Assembly: GCA_016288755.1 (NCBI GenBank)
Contig: JAEELE010000059.1
Coordinates: forward strand, 1-64,000
From: Oscillospiraceae bacterium
Lineage (GTDB): Bacteria; Bacillota; Clostridia; Oscillospirales; Ruminococcaceae
Length of the DNA: 64,000 nucleotides
Reading direction: 5' to 3'
The translations under genes were made by a program, and so were the position numbers. Positions 51,555-63,080 of this stretch are shown in pieces. The first letter of the stretch is position 1. Every line of letters starts with the position of its first letter. Under the pieces are notes generated by a model that was given only the letters and a program-made list of their open reading frames with translations, searched no databases and had not been told where the DNA came from.

Positions 51555-52184
51555 TCAGCTGCACAGCACCGCCTCTGCCGATTCGATCTGCAAGTCCGAT
51601 TTCGGCAGGCAGACGGAAATGATATGCTGATTTCCGCGTATCATCTGAAAAAACATGACGTCCTCCGACGCGGGATGCACAAACCGGATGCTGTCGCCGA
51701 GTTCAAACTGCAGCGTATCGAGCGGCTCGCGGATGCCCCGCCCGGTGAATTTGCCGTAAGCCTCCTTGAGCGTCCAGAGGCGCGAAAACGCCGTTTCCCG
51801 GTCGGTCGCCGCGCGGATCGCCGCAGCCTCTTCGGGCGCGCAGATGCGGTCGAGCAGGTGATCCTTCACGGCGCGGGGGCGTTCGCAGTCGATGCCGACC
51901 GGAAGCCGCCCCATCGCACAGACCGCAAGCCCTTTGCAGTGCGAGAGGTTCATGTGCAGAAAATCGTGTATCAGCGCGGGTTTCTCAATTCCCCGGCGCA
52001 CGATTTTCGCATGCCGGACGCCGAAATCCTCAAGCAGCGCCGCCCCGAGCAGATCGAGCGCGGTCAGATGCTCAAGCCGGTGACCCCTGCGGCGCTCTGT
52101 CTCTGGCAGCGCGGTGCAGTACACACGGTATGCAAGCAACTGCGTGCTTTTGTCATATCCGGAGAGCAGAATCTCCGCGTTCAT
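51555..52184 (-). CDS. 4'-phosphopantetheinyl transferase (Sfp-like)
   Basis: A 209-residue protein. The Mg- and CoA-binding motifs are VGIDCERPRAVKDHLLD near 97-113 and LWTLKEAYGKFTGRG near 136-150. It transfers phosphopantetheine to carrier proteins; carrier-protein or NRPS/PKS genes are not in the window. The two genes sfp-like and deoC overlap by 4 bases (deoC first), although their functions are unrelated. Confidence 0.87.
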   Translation of the reverse strand: MNAEILLSGYDKSTQLLAYRVYCTALPETERRRGHRLEHLTALDLLGAALLEDFGVRHAKIVRRGIEKPALIHDFLHMNLSHCKGLAVCAMGRLPVGIDCERPRAVKDHLLDRICAPEEAAAIRAATDRETAFSRLWTLKEAYGKFTGRGIREPLDTLQFELGDSIRFVHPASEDVMFFQMIRGNQHIISVCLPKSDLQIESAEAVLCS

Positions 52185-52828
52185 TCCGCGTCAAACAGGA
52201 TTTTCGCGGAGCTGCACCCGAGACGGTCACAGCCCGCCGCGAGAAATGCCTCCATCTGCTCGCGCGTGCGGATGCCGCCGGCAGCCTTGATCTTCACATT
52301 CTCTGCGATGTTCGCCTTGAAAATCGCAATATCCTCCAACTGTGCACCGGCGCTGCCAAAGCCCGTCGAGGTTTTAATGTAATCCGCGCCGCCCTCCGAA
52401 ACGAGTTTGCAGACGCGCTCCTTTTCATCGCCGGTCAGCAGGCAGGTCTCGACGATCACCTTGAGCACCTGCCCGCCGCATGCCGCGCGCACGGCTCTGA
52501 TTTCGTCGAGCACGACGGCATCGTCGCCGTTTTTCAGCGCAGATACGTTGATTACCATGTCAATCTCGTCGGCGCCGTCCGCGACTGCCTCTGCCGCCTC
52601 AAACTGCTTGACCGATGCCGGCTGATACCCGAGCGGGAAGCCGATCACCGTGCAGACATGCAGTGCCGGATAGGCTTCCTTTGCGCGCCTGACATAGTAT
52701 GACGGGATGCAGACCGACGCCGTGTGATAGGTCAGCGCCTCCTCGCAGAGCTGCGCAATATCCTCCCATTTTGCGTCGGGGCGGAGGTTGGTGTGGTCGA
52801 TGTGAGCCAGAATTTCCGAATTCGTCAT
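52181..52828 (-). CDS. deoC: Deoxyribose-phosphate aldolase
   Basis: A 215-residue TIM-barrel aldolase, cleaving 2-deoxyribose 5-phosphate to glyceraldehyde 3-phosphate and acetaldehyde. The Schiff-base Lys is in YIKTSTGFG near 149-157, VIGFPLGYQ near 60-68 is the family turn, and DEIDMVINV near 86-94 carries a catalytic Asp. The ATG follows GAGGAGAAACC. No other deoxynucleoside catabolism gene is adjacent. Confidence 0.94.
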   Translation of the reverse strand: MTNSEILAHIDHTNLRPDAKWEDIAQLCEEALTYHTASVCIPSYYVRRAKEAYPALHVCTVIGFPLGYQPASVKQFEAAEAVADGADEIDMVINVSALKNGDDAVVLDEIRAVRAACGGQVLKVIVETCLLTGDEKERVCKLVSEGGADYIKTSTGFGSAGAQLEDIAIFKANIAENVKIKAAGGIRTREQMEAFLAAGCDRLGCSSAKILFDAE

Positions 52829-52840
52829 GGTGGTTTCTCC

Positions 52841-53260
52841 TCATTTTGATTTGTCGTCGTGAAAGAGCATGGTGCGCGCGATGCCGACCGCCATGCAGAT
52901 CAGCGCGGCGGTCAGCAGCATGGCGATGCAGACTGCGAGCCAGATATTCTGTGCAAATGCCGAGCCGAACAGATTGAAGTCGTCACCGGGATATCCGATC
53001 ACCCGCGAAACGGCAAATTCTGCCGCGATCAGCAAGGCGATCTGCGCGATATAGTACGCAAAATCGCGGAAAAACGGCTTGACAGACGCCTCTCTGCGCG
53101 TCATCAGACGAAGCTGCCAGATCGACAGTGCAAGGTCGGCGAGCGTCGCGCAGAGCACGGCTGCCAGAAAGACCCCGCCGCTGCTGCATTCTGCATAAAA
53201 CAGGATCAGATGCAGCGGAAGCATCATAAAAATCGCGCATTTACGCATGTTCTGCATCAT
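52841..53260 (-). CDS. Small integral membrane protein
   Basis: A 139-residue protein with four hydrophobic helices (about 10-27, 29-48, 68-90, 105-128) and basic loops. No family recognised. The ATG at 53260 (or 53257) follows AAGGAGCG. Its start overlaps the end of the next upstream membrane protein, so the two are coupled and may act together. Confidence 0.65.
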   Translation of the reverse strand: MMQNMRKCAIFMMLPLHLILFYAECSSGGVFLAAVLCATLADLALSIWQLRLMTRREASVKPFFRDFAYYIAQIALLIAAEFAVSRVIGYPGDDFNLFGSAFAQNIWLAVCIAMLLTAALICMAVGIARTMLFHDDKSK

Positions 53261-53711
53261 GTGTCTCACGCTCCTTCGGCGGGTGCGCCGCCGTCCAGAC
53301 GGCATGGATGCCCGCAAAGATCAGCAGTGCGGCGCCGTTGAGCAGCAGCCTTGCGGAATACAGCGAGATCAGCTCAGTCGTCTGCGAAACGCCGTCGACC
53401 GCCGCGGAGAGATTCGTCATCTGCGGGTGGTTGATAAACACCAGCACCGTGACGATCGCGCTGAGCAGAAACGGCGTCAGGATCGCGGCATAGAACACGC
53501 CGCCGCGCGACAGCCCGGTCTCCTCCTCGCGCTGCACGAAGTGGTAGAGCACGGCGGTGACGACCGCGGAGAGCCCGCAGAGCCAGACGCTCAGCTTCAG
53601 ATAGTCATAGAGTGCCCAGCAGAAGCACTGCACAAACAGACTGCCGAGCACAGTCAGAACAAATCGCTTTGCCGCTGTGCCGCGGCTTTCCTTGCCATTT
53701 TTCTGTTTCAT
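53241..53711 (-). CDS. Small integral membrane protein
   Basis: A 156-residue protein with several hydrophobic helices (FVLTVLGSLFVQCFCWAL, VWLCGLSAVVTAVLYHF, GVFYAAILTPFLLSAIVTVLVF region in parts, and a final one near 130-147) and a charged C-terminus. No family recognised. The start at 53711 is preceded only by a weak GGA site. Paired with the gene after it. Confidence 0.6.
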   Translation of the reverse strand: MKQKNGKESRGTAAKRFVLTVLGSLFVQCFCWALYDYLKLSVWLCGLSAVVTAVLYHFVQREEETGLSRGGVFYAAILTPFLLSAIVTVLVFINHPQMTNLSAAVDGVSQTTELISLYSARLLLNGAALLIFAGIHAVWTAAHPPKERETHDAEHA

Positions 53712-53727
53712 CCGCAGTTTTCCGTAA

Positions 53728-54858
53728 TCAATAATTATAATACTCGTGCCCGCAGCGGGTGCACTTCCAGAAGCCAAGCAGTTTCTTTTTCAGCGGTCCG
53801 GCGCAGTATTCGCAGTAGCCATTTTGAAAAAAACCTGTCTTATCGAATATTTCGCACCGTGGGGAGTACCTCTGAGAAATTTTGACCTTTGTCGGGTCAA
53901 GAGATGTGCATCCTTGAAAAGCAAATCGTTCGATTGTTGTTACGCTGTCCGGGATTGTGACGGAATTCAGGCTTGTACAGTTGGCAAAGGCATGCCCTTT
54001 GATTGTTGTCACGCTGTTCGGGATTGTGATGGAAGTCAGGCTTGTGCAACCGGAAAAAACACCGTATTCGATTACTGTCACACTGTTCGGAATAGTTATT
54101 GATACTAGGCTTGTACAGCCTTCAAAAGTACCTACTCCTGTGCCATAGCCACCTCCTATTGTTGTCACACTGTTTGGAATTGCGATTGCTTTCAGGCTTG
54201 TGCATCCGGAAAAGGCACCTCTTCCGATTGTTGTCACGCTATCCGGAATAGTGATGGAAGTCAGGCTTGTGCATTTGTGAAAAGCATACGGTTCGATTGT
54301 TTTCACACTGTCCGGAATAGTGATGGAAGTCAGGCTTGTGCATTCTTGAAAAGCATGCGCTTCGATTGTTGTCAGACTGTCCGGAATCTGAACCGAAACC
54401 AGACCAGAGCCGGAAAAGGCATTTCCGATTGTTGTCACGCTGTTTGGAATTGTGATGGTAGTCAGGCTCACGCAACTGTAAAAAGCAGCGTTTTTGATTA
54501 TTGCCAAACTATTCGGCAGCTGAACATATTTCAGTCTTTTGCATCCACTAAATGCACTATCCTCGATCTCTATAACACCTTCCGGGATCACAACCTTTTC
54601 AATGCCTAAATCTTTGAAGCATTCCTTTCCGAGCACCTTGACACCGTCCGGAATAACAACATCCACAGCTTCGCCGTTATACTTCTCGAGCGTGCCCGCC
54701 TTGATGATGAAATCGGCAGCCTTGGTTTGCACTGTTCCCTGCAGCTCCACTTTTTTTGCAACGAGAACATGCTTTGTATCACACATTTCACACTGATAAT
54801 AATCGCCTTTTTTCACAAGCCGGTTGCTTCCGCATCCTTCACAAATCAATGCCTGCAT
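53728..54858 (-). CDS. BspA-like leucine-rich-repeat protein with zinc ribbons
   Basis: A 376-residue protein. Residues 1-30 form a zinc ribbon (Cys6-x2-Cys9, Cys23-x2-Cys26). Residues about 70-330 are about 11 LRR_5 repeats of the consensus ITIPDSVTTIGxxAFxGCTSL. The C-terminus has a second Cys-x2-Cys pair (YCEYCAGPLKKKLLGFWKC in parts, with CTRC). The repeats are near identical, show many synonymous changes, and the region is less GC-rich than its neighbours, suggesting recent expansion or acquisition. BspA-like proteins are often surface proteins, but no signal peptide is present, so this one is probably cytoplasmic. Confidence 0.8.
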   Translation of the reverse strand: MQALICEGCGSNRLVKKGDYYQCEMCDTKHVLVAKKVELQGTVQTKAADFIIKAGTLEKYNGEAVDVVIPDGVKVLGKECFKDLGIEKVVIPEGVIEIEDSAFSGCKRLKYVQLPNSLAIIKNAAFYSCVSLTTITIPNSVTTIGNAFSGSGLVSVQIPDSLTTIEAHAFQECTSLTSITIPDSVKTIEPYAFHKCTSLTSITIPDSVTTIGRGAFSGCTSLKAIAIPNSVTTIGGGYGTGVGTFEGCTSLVSITIPNSVTVIEYGVFSGCTSLTSITIPNSVTTIKGHAFANCTSLNSVTIPDSVTTIERFAFQGCTSLDPTKVKISQRYSPRCEIFDKTGFFQNGYCEYCAGPLKKKLLGFWKCTRCGHEYYNY

Positions 54859-54880
54859 CGTTCCTTCTCCTCTTGCACGG

Positions 54881-54910
54881 ACAGGAAACGGAACAGTGCC
54901 CGTTTCCTGT
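54881..54910 (-). terminator. Hairpin between gyrA and the LRR gene
   Basis: ACAGGAAACGG (54881-54891) pairs with CCGTTTCCTGT (54900-54910), an 11-bp perfect stem just downstream of gyrA on the minus strand. There is no clear T run. Confidence 0.55.
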
Positions 54911-54918
54911 CTTGCCTG

Positions 54919-57633
54919 TTATTCGTCTTCGTCGTCCTCAGAGGGGGTATCGTCGTCGGGCTCTTCGGGCTCCTCGGGTTCATCGGGCTCCGGTGTCTCG
55001 TCCGGCTGCGATGCCTCCGCAGTCTCCTCGGCGGCTGCCGCTGCCTCCTGTGCCGCGAGCTCCTCCTCCGAGAGCTGCTCGACCTCCTCGAGCTCGGCGG
55101 AGTCATCGTGCTCGGTGCGCGTGAAGGCGACCACTCTGCCGCCCTCGCTGACGCGCATCACGCGCACGCCCTTCGCGATTCTGCCCATGATGCGGATATC
55201 GCTCGTGCGGATGCGGATGATGACGCCGTCGCTCGAGATCAGAATGATATCGTCGGTCTCGTCCACGACCTTGATGCCGCAGACCTTGCCGCGCTCCTCG
55301 TCCGGCTTATAGTTCGTCAGACCGTAGCCGCCGCGGTTCTGCAGGCGGTAGCTCCCGATCTCCGAACGCTTGCCGAAGCCGTTTTCCGTCACGGTCAGCA
55401 GCGTGGCGCCCGCGCGCGATTTCGCCATCGAGACGATCTTGTCCTCGCCGCGCAGCTTCATGATGCGCACGCCGTGGGCATTTCTGCCCTGTGCGCGGAT
55501 GCAGCGCTCGTCAATGCGGATCGCCATGCCGTCGCGGGTCGCGACAAAGAGCTCGTCGGAGCCGTTTGTCATGCGCACGCCCGCGATCTCGTCGCCCTCC
55601 TCGAGCCGGATCGCGATAATGCCGTTCTTGCGGACATTTCTGTATGCCGGCAGCGGGGTGCGCTTGATCTTGCCGTTCTTCGTCACCATGACGATGAAGC
55701 TGTCGTCGCGGAATTCGCTGACCTTCATCATCGCCGCGACCTTTTCGTTCTCGGCGAGCGGCAGCAGATTGATGATATTGGTGCCCTTGGAATCCTTGCC
55801 GCCCATCGGAATCTCAAAGCAGCGCAGATCGAACATGATGCCGCGCGTCGTGAAGAAGAGCACATGGTCGTGGCTCGAGGCGACAAACATCTCGCTCGCG
55901 AAGTCCTCCTCGCGCTGCTTCATGCCGTTGACTCCTCTGCCGCCGCGCTTCTGCGACTTATAGACAGAAAGCGGCACACGCTTGATATAGCCGAAATTCG
56001 TGTGCGTGACAACGCAGTCCTCAACCGGGATCAGGTCCTCGATATCCATTTCGCCGCTGACCGTCTCGATCTGGGTGCGGCGCTCGTCGCCGTATTTTCC
56101 CCTGATCTGCTCCAGATCCTCGCGGATGATGCCGAGCACGCGGGCGCGGTGCGTCAGGATATCGCGCAGATCGTTGATCTTTGCGCAGAGCGTCATGACC
56201 TCGTCGCGGATCTTGTCGCGCTCCATGCCGGTCAGCTGTCCCAGACGCATCGCGACGATCGCGTCTGCCTGCGCGTCGGAGAGCCCCTTGGTCGGGCATG
56301 CCGGCTCGGAGGGATCGACCGCGGCGCCGAGTGCGGTGCGGTAGGTATCGTCGTCGAGCAGCGCCGTCAGATCGACCTCTGCGAAACGGTCGATCAAACG
56401 CTGCTTGCCGTCTGCGATCGACTTCGACGCGCGCAGGATCGCGACGACCTCGTCGATGAAATCGAGTGCGACCAGAAAGCCCTGCAGGATATGCGCACGC
56501 TCTCTTGCCTTGCGCAGATCGAAGCGGCAGGCGCGCTCGACCACGTCGACCTGATGCCGGATATATTCCTCAAGGATCGCCTTCAGAGAGAGCTCCTTCG
56601 GAATGCCGTTGACCAGCGCCAGCATGATGACGCCGTAGGTATCCTGCAGCTGCGTATAGCGGAAGAGCTGATTGAGCACAAGATTCGGATTTGCGTCCTT
56701 TTTCAGCTCGATGCAGATGCGGACGCGCTCCTGTCTGCCGGATTCGTCGCGGACATCGTGGATGCCGTCGACGCGCTTTTCCTTCGCCAGATCGGCGATC
56801 GACTTGATCAGCTCCGCCTTGTTGACCATGTACGGAATCTCCGTGACAAGGATGCACTGGCGGTTCTTGATCTCGGTGATCTCGGTTTTCGAGCGGACGG
56901 TCAGCTTGCCTCTGCCGGTCGCATAGGCGGCGCGGATGCCCGCTCTGCCCATGATGATGCCGCCGGTCGGGAAGTCCGGTCCCTTGATGAACTGCATGAG
57001 CTGCTCGAGCGTCGCGTCGGGGTTTTCGATCAGATAGTCGATGCCGTCAATGACCTCGCCGAGATTGTGCGGCGGGATATGCGACGCCATGCCGACTGCG
57101 ATGCCCTCCGAGCCGTTGACCAGCAGATTCGGGAAGCGCGCCGGGAGAACGGTCGGCTCCTTCAGACGGTCGTCGTAGTTGGGCTGGAAATCGACGGTCT
57201 CCTTCTGGATATCCGTCAGCATCACCGTCGCCATCTTCGCCATCTTTGCCTCGGTATAACGGTAGGCAGCAGGGGAGTCGCCGTCGAGCGTGCCGAAATT
57301 GCCGTGACCGTCGACGAGCGGGTAGCGCATGGAGAACCACTGCGCAAGACGAACCAGCGCCATATAGACCGATGCGTCGCCGTGCGGGTGATATTCACCG
57401 AGCACGGAGCCGACGATATCGGCGCACTTGCGGTAGGGCTTCTCCGGTGTCAGGCTCTTCTCAAACAGCGTATACAGAATGCGCCTGTGCACCGGCTTCA
57501 AGCCGTCGCGCACATCGGGGAGTGCACGGGAGGTAATGACCGACATCGAATATGCGAGGAACGAGGAACGCATCTCCTCCTCAATATCACGGCGGATCAG
57601 AATTGTTTTGCTGGGATCGTACAAGGGAGTCAT
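54919..57633 (-). CDS. gyrA: DNA gyrase subunit A
   Basis: A 904-residue protein. The catalytic Tyr126 is in [10 protein letters not shown], preceded by [17 protein letters not shown]. The C-terminal beta-pinwheel starts with [11 protein letters not shown] (GyrA box), and the last about 70 residues are Asp/Glu/Pro-rich. In the quinolone-resistance region [10 protein letters not shown], the positions equivalent to E. coli Ser83 and Asp87 are Ala87 and Met91. The ATG at 57633 directly follows AAAGGAG with no spacer, so the TTG at 57624 (spacing 9) may be the real start. gyrB lies 1.6 kb upstream. Confidence 0.97.
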   Translation of the reverse strand: MTPLYDPSKTILIRRDIEEEMRSSFLAYSMSVITSRALPDVRDGLKPVHRRILYTLFEKSLTPEKPYRKCADIVGSVLGEYHPHGDASVYMALVRLAQWFSMRYPLVDGHGNFGTLDGDSPAAYRYTEAKMAKMATVMLTDIQKETVDFQPNYDDRLKEPTVLPARFPNLLVNGSEGIAVGMASHIPPHNLGEVIDGIDYLIENPDATLEQLMQFIKGPDFPTGGIIMGRAGIRAAYATGRGKLTVRSKTEITEIKNRQCILVTEIPYMVNKAELIKSIADLAKEKRVDGIHDVRDESGRQERVRICIELKKDANPNLVLNQLFRYTQLQDTYGVIMLALVNGIPKELSLKAILEEYIRHQVDVVERACRFDLRKARERAHILQGFLVALDFIDEVVAILRASKSIADGKQRLIDRFAEVDLTALLDDDTYRTALGAAVDPSEPACPTKGLSDAQADAIVAMRLGQLTGMERDKIRDEVMTLCAKINDLRDILTHRARVLGIIREDLEQIRGKYGDERRTQIETVSGEMDIEDLIPVEDCVVTHTNFGYIKRVPLSVYKSQKRGGRGVNGMKQREEDFASEMFVASSHDHVLFFTTRGIMFDLRCFEIPMGGKDSKGTNIINLLPLAENEKVAAMMKVSEFRDDSFIVMVTKNGKIKRTPLPAYRNVRKNGIIAIRLEEGDEIAGVRMTNGSDELFVATRDGMAIRIDERCIRAQGRNAHGVRIMKLRGEDKIVSMAKSRAGATLLTVTENGFGKRSEIGSYRLQNRGGYGLTNYKPDEERGKVCGIKVVDETDDIILISSDGVIIRIRTSDIRIMGRIAKGVRVMRVSEGGRVVAFTRTEHDDSAELEEVEQLSEEELAAQEAAAAAEETAEASQPDETPEPDEPEEPEEPDDDTPSEDDEDE

Positions 57634-57638
57634 CTCCT

Positions 57639-58298
57639 TTATTGTTGGTCACTGCGCCCGAACAGACCGCGCAGCTTTGTCAGCTCGTCCTCGGAAAATT
57701 CCTTCTTCGGGATCAGATAAAAATTCTTCATATAGGTGAGGTAGACCATGAAAAACTCCGCATATTCGGTGATCTTCACATTGCTGCCGAATTCGATCTC
57801 CGTCGGCTCGAGCGACATGCCGTCTGCACCGGCGGGCTGCTTTTCCTGCTCCGGAAAAATCTGCTGGAAGCCGTTTTCGCCGTCAGTCTTCTCCTCTGTC
57901 TCCTGAGCGGGTGTCTCGGGTCGGACCTCCGCGACCGTGAACGCGCTGCCGTCGGCATCCCTTGCGAGCACGGTTATGCCGTCGGGATAGACCCTGAGCT
58001 CATAGATGTCGTTTTCGATCTCCTTGAGCGCCTCGTGCAGAGAACGGCGGAGCTTGAAGGTGTTGTACCATGTGATCAGGATCATCGCAAGACAGACGAC
58101 GATCAGCAGATACCCGAGCGTCTGCGAGGAATCCTTGATCACCGCGTGCACATAGACCCCGCCGACCGCGAGCAGCACAAGCGTCAGGATGATGTTGCGC
58201 GGGTAGACATATTTCTTCTGGAACAGCCGGAATGCCTCGTCAAACATCGCAAGCGGGATATGATAGCTGCGGGAAAGCAGCAGCTCCTGTTTATTCAT
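57639..58298 (-). CDS. YcxB-like membrane protein (first of pair)
   Basis: A 219-residue protein with two membrane helices near 39-55 and 63-80 (IILTLVLLAVGGVYVHAVI; LLIVVCLAMILITWYNTF), a central strand-rich DIYELRVYPDGITVLARD part, and a C-terminal FFMVYLTYMKNFYLIPKKEF motif typical of YcxB-like proteins. Its function is unknown. It lies between gyrB and gyrA, and overlaps its upstream partner by 8 bases. Confidence 0.75.
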   Translation of the reverse strand: MNKQELLLSRSYHIPLAMFDEAFRLFQKKYVYPRNIILTLVLLAVGGVYVHAVIKDSSQTLGYLLIVVCLAMILITWYNTFKLRRSLHEALKEIENDIYELRVYPDGITVLARDADGSAFTVAEVRPETPAQETEEKTDGENGFQQIFPEQEKQPAGADGMSLEPTEIEFGSNVKITEYAEFFMVYLTYMKNFYLIPKKEFSEDELTKLRGLFGRSDQQ

Positions 58299-59175
58299 CT
58301 GCGGGCTTCTCCTCTGCTTCCTCTGTCATTTCTGCTGCATCCTCAATCGCTTCGGCAGCTTCTTCCGCGGCTTTTTCTGCAGATTCTGCAACGGCTTCTG
58401 CCGTTTCCCCGGCAGCTTCCGTGATCTCCTCAGAGGCGTCGGGCTCCTCTTCGTCAAAGTCGATCGGTCTTCCGTCCTCGCCGTGCAGATGCAGCCTGTC
58501 GGCGCCGTAGAACTGCTTGCAGACGCCGCTGACGAAGGAATCGTCTGCCGGCGCCTCCTGCTCTGCGGACTGTTCGCCGTCCTCATCTGCCGAGATCATC
58601 GACTTCATTTCGAGCAGATGATAGCCGCCCGAGCAGCGCTCCTTCGCAAATTCCTGAATCTGCGTGAGCTGCTCCTGAGTCAGACCGCGCTTCGGGATAT
58701 AGAGAAACTGATTGGATATCTTGCCCTCTGCAAAGAGGAATCCGCGCGCATTTTCATAGGCGACCATCGTTCCGGTCGAGATCACCGTGGTCGCCTCCTC
58801 GATCTCCTCCTCGGTCATCTCGGAGCTGTCCTCGTCCTCGAAAATCTCCATCGTGGTGAGCGCGTGCTGATAAAAGCCCGTTTCCCGCTGCAAGCCGAAC
58901 ATCAGGCGGTTGGTCGCGATGAATTTCTTGTTGACCGGCACCATCAGATAGGCGCCGCCGACGATCAGACAGCCGATGCCGTAAAAGATGAACACAATAT
59001 TGTTGTGATTTACGAAAAACAGCACAATGCAGATCACAAACAGAATGCTGCTCATAATCATCGCGATCCGTTTTTCCTTGCCGCGCTCCTCATCGAGATA
59101 GATGCGGAACACATCGTCATAATCCTGATCGTTCAGCCGGCACTGCACGGAGAACAGCTTTTCTTCCTTATCCAT
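58291..59175 (-). CDS. YcxB-like membrane protein with acidic tail
   Basis: A 294-residue protein resembling the preceding gene in layout: two membrane helices (about 36-53, 57-75), a central strand-rich part and an FLYIPKRGLTQEQL motif near 163-176. The C-terminal about 75 residues are strongly acidic with Ala/Glu/Thr repeats (EEAAEAIEDAAEMTEEAEEKP in parts). The pair is probably a paralogous duplication whose products could interact; no function is known. Confidence 0.75.
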   Translation of the reverse strand: MDKEEKLFSVQCRLNDQDYDDVFRIYLDEERGKEKRIAMIMSSILFVICIVLFFVNHNNIVFIFYGIGCLIVGGAYLMVPVNKKFIATNRLMFGLQRETGFYQHALTTMEIFEDEDSSEMTEEEIEEATTVISTGTMVAYENARGFLFAEGKISNQFLYIPKRGLTQEQLTQIQEFAKERCSGGYHLLEMKSMISADEDGEQSAEQEAPADDSFVSGVCKQFYGADRLHLHGEDGRPIDFDEEEPDASEEITEAAGETAEAVAESAEKAAEEAAEAIEDAAEMTEEAEEKPADE

Positions 59176-59230
59176 ATGGAACTACCTTTCCGATAACAAT
59201 TTTGCCGATTATTATTTTGCCGCTTTCCGC

Positions 59231-61207
<1,977 letters not shown>

Positions 61208-61293
61208 CTATGGGAAGAGCCGATTGATACGGGCTCTGCAAATTGAAAATCCCATTATGATAAAAATAACTCATTTTCTTTATCTTCAACATA

Positions 61294-61384
61294 TCGGGAG
61301 TCCAGAGGGATAGTATCCCTCTGGCAGGAGTTTGGGGTGAGTTTGCTTGCAAACTCACAGCGAAGCGTGCAAGAGCTCCCCATG
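61294..61384. repeat. Palindromic repeat R2 (inverted relative to 35063)
   Basis: The gap 61190-61405 between remB and gyrB has no gene. It contains CAGAGGGATAGTATCCCTCTG (as CAGAGGGATAGTATCC and CTCTG), GTGAGTTTGCTTGCAAACTCAC (in parts) and AGCGAAGCGTGCAAGAGCTC, matching the block at 35063-35145 in reverse complement. Confidence 0.7.
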
Positions 61385-61405
61385 ATTGATTCGCCGGAGA
61401 CACAT

Positions 61406-61660
61406 CTAAAACATGGTTCCGGCGCGCTTACGCAGTGTGGCTGCGGAAATGGACGAAATATACGCCTTTTCGCCGTCGGGCTCCATGCAGATCACAAAGC
61501 TCTTGGGCATTTCCGCAGAGACGTTCACGACGCGCCCCTCTTTTTCCAGACGCCCGAGCACGGCTCTCGTGTCCTGCCCGACCGTCGTATTTTCCAGATC
61601 AAACACCCCGATCACCGTGCTGTCGTGGATCGAGATGCGCTCGCCGAGATGGATATACAT
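61406..61660 (-). CDS. remB: RemB-like DUF370 protein
   Basis: An 84-residue protein. RemA/RemB (DUF370) proteins in Bacillus control extracellular matrix genes; RemA-type rings bind DNA. The MYIHLGERISIHDSTVIGVFD start and the ISAATLRKRAG end fit the family. It occupies the usual place between recF and gyrB. It lies 1 base downstream of recF in the same direction. Confidence 0.88.
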   Translation of the reverse strand: MYIHLGERISIHDSTVIGVFDLENTTVGQDTRAVLGRLEKEGRVVNVSAEMPKSFVICMEPDGEKAYISSISAATLRKRAGTMF

Positions 61661-61661
61661 G

Positions 61662-62804
61662 CTATGCTTCCTCCGTCAGCACGCCGTCTGCCATGTGATA
61701 GACCCTGCACGGCGTTTCCCGTTCAAATGCCCGCTCGCGGTTGATCGCATCGGGCTGGCACGCCGTCAGAAAGACCTGCATGTCCCGCACGATCTCATAG
61801 ACCAGCTCCTGCCTCGCACTGTCGAGCTCGCCCATCACATCGTCGAGCAGCACGACCGGGGTCTCATCCTTTTTCTCGCAGAAAACTGCAGCCTGTGCGA
61901 GCCGCAGCACGAGCGCCGTGCTCTTCTGCTGCCCCTGCGAGCCGAATTCCCGCACGGAAAGCCCGTTGATCCTGCATGAGAAATCGTCTCTGCCCGCGCC
62001 CTTTGCGGTGAAGCCGAGGCGGATATCGTCATCGGCAGACTGCCGCAGTGCCTCATAATAATACTTCTGCATGTCCGGGTCCGGCTTTGCGGGAATCTCG
62101 GAATTGCGGAACAGATTGGAGCGATAGCGCACCGAAAGCGTCTCGCTCCCGCCCGTGATCTGGCTGTAGAGGCGTTCGCAGACCGACGCCATCTGTCTGA
62201 CATACGCATAGCGCAGACAGGTGAGCAGGGAGCCGTGTGCTGCGAGCTGGAAATCCCAGTCCGCGAGATCGCTGCGCGATGCCCGCCCGAGCGAAATCTG
62301 CTTCAGAACGGCATTGCGCTGTGCCGTGAGCTGATCAAAGCGCCGCAGACAGCCGAGCATTGCCGGGCTGAGCTGCGAGCCGCACAGGTCCATGAAGCCG
62401 CGCCGCTTTTCCGGTCCGCCGCAGACGATCTGCCGGTCATCCGGCGAGAACACCACGCACTGAAACGCGGAAAACAGCTTTGCGCCGCCCTGCACCGGCA
62501 CACCGTTCAGCAGGATTTTCTTCTTGCCGCCCTCGCCGCGCAGCAGGCTGAACACGATCTCCTGTGTTCTCCGGCTGTCGGCAAATTTCAGCTTCAGGTG
62601 CATCGCGGGCTCCCTGATGCGGATAAAATCCCGCTCCTTGGCGCCGCGGAAGCTCCGGCAGCCCGTGCAGCTCCAGATCGCCTCAAGCAGATTGGTCTTG
62701 CCCTGCGCATTGTCGCCGAGGATGAGATTGACCCCGGCGGAGGGTGTCATCGCAAGCCCGGAAAGATTGCGGAAATTCTCCGCTTCGACAGATAAAACTC
62801 GCAT
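61662..62804 (-). CDS. recF: DNA replication and repair protein RecF
   Basis: A 380-residue SMC-like ATPase. Walker A is LGDNAQGKTNLLEA near 30-43, the signature region is near 288-300 (REFGSQGQQKSTALVLRLAQ in parts) and the Walker B is VVLLDDVMGELDSARQ. It loads RecA at gaps with RecO and RecR. The ATG is preceded by only a weak GGAATC site and lies 18 bases after the yaaA stop, so it is probably translated by coupling. Confidence 0.95.
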   Translation of the reverse strand: MRVLSVEAENFRNLSGLAMTPSAGVNLILGDNAQGKTNLLEAIWSCTGCRSFRGAKERDFIRIREPAMHLKLKFADSRRTQEIVFSLLRGEGGKKKILLNGVPVQGGAKLFSAFQCVVFSPDDRQIVCGGPEKRRGFMDLCGSQLSPAMLGCLRRFDQLTAQRNAVLKQISLGRASRSDLADWDFQLAAHGSLLTCLRYAYVRQMASVCERLYSQITGGSETLSVRYRSNLFRNSEIPAKPDPDMQKYYYEALRQSADDDIRLGFTAKGAGRDDFSCRINGLSVREFGSQGQQKSTALVLRLAQAAVFCEKKDETPVVLLDDVMGELDSARQELVYEIVRDMQVFLTACQPDAINRERAFERETPCRVYHMADGVLTEEA

Positions 62805-62822
62805 GATTCCGAAGGGCAGCCG

Positions 62823-63056
62823 TCAGACCGGCTCCTCCTGCGGTGCGTGACAGATCAGCTCGAAGCGGTCGACGGTGATGCGGTCGCCGTTGCGTATTTT
62901 TTTGCCGCGCATCGTGCATACCTCGCCGTTGACGGAGACATCGCCGCGCTGGATGAGCTCCTTTGCAAAGCCGCCGGTGTCGGTCAGCCCGGAGAGCTTC
63001 ATGATCTGCTCCAGCTTGATGAACGGCGTCCTGATCGTGATTTCGATGATTTCCAT
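62823..63056 (-). CDS. yaaA: S4-domain RNA-binding protein (YaaA family)
   Basis: A 77-residue protein. The S4-like fold ([46 protein letters not shown], seen across residues 11-60) binds structured RNA; the function is unknown. Between dnaN and recF this gene is conserved in Firmicutes. The ATG at 63056 follows AAAGGGG. Confidence 0.93.
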   Translation of the reverse strand: MEIIEITIRTPFIKLEQIMKLSGLTDTGGFAKELIQRGDVSVNGEVCTMRGKKIRNGDRITVDRFELICHAPQEEPV

Positions 63057-63080
63057 TGCCTGAACCCCTTTCGAGGCGGA

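Noticed and set aside
54727..57720. Plus-strand open frame of 997 codons across gyrA
   Set aside because: It is the antisense of gyrA, with the Arg/Ala/Asp/Leu-rich composition typical of antisense frames in GC-rich DNA and no ribosome-binding site; gyrA itself is fully supported.
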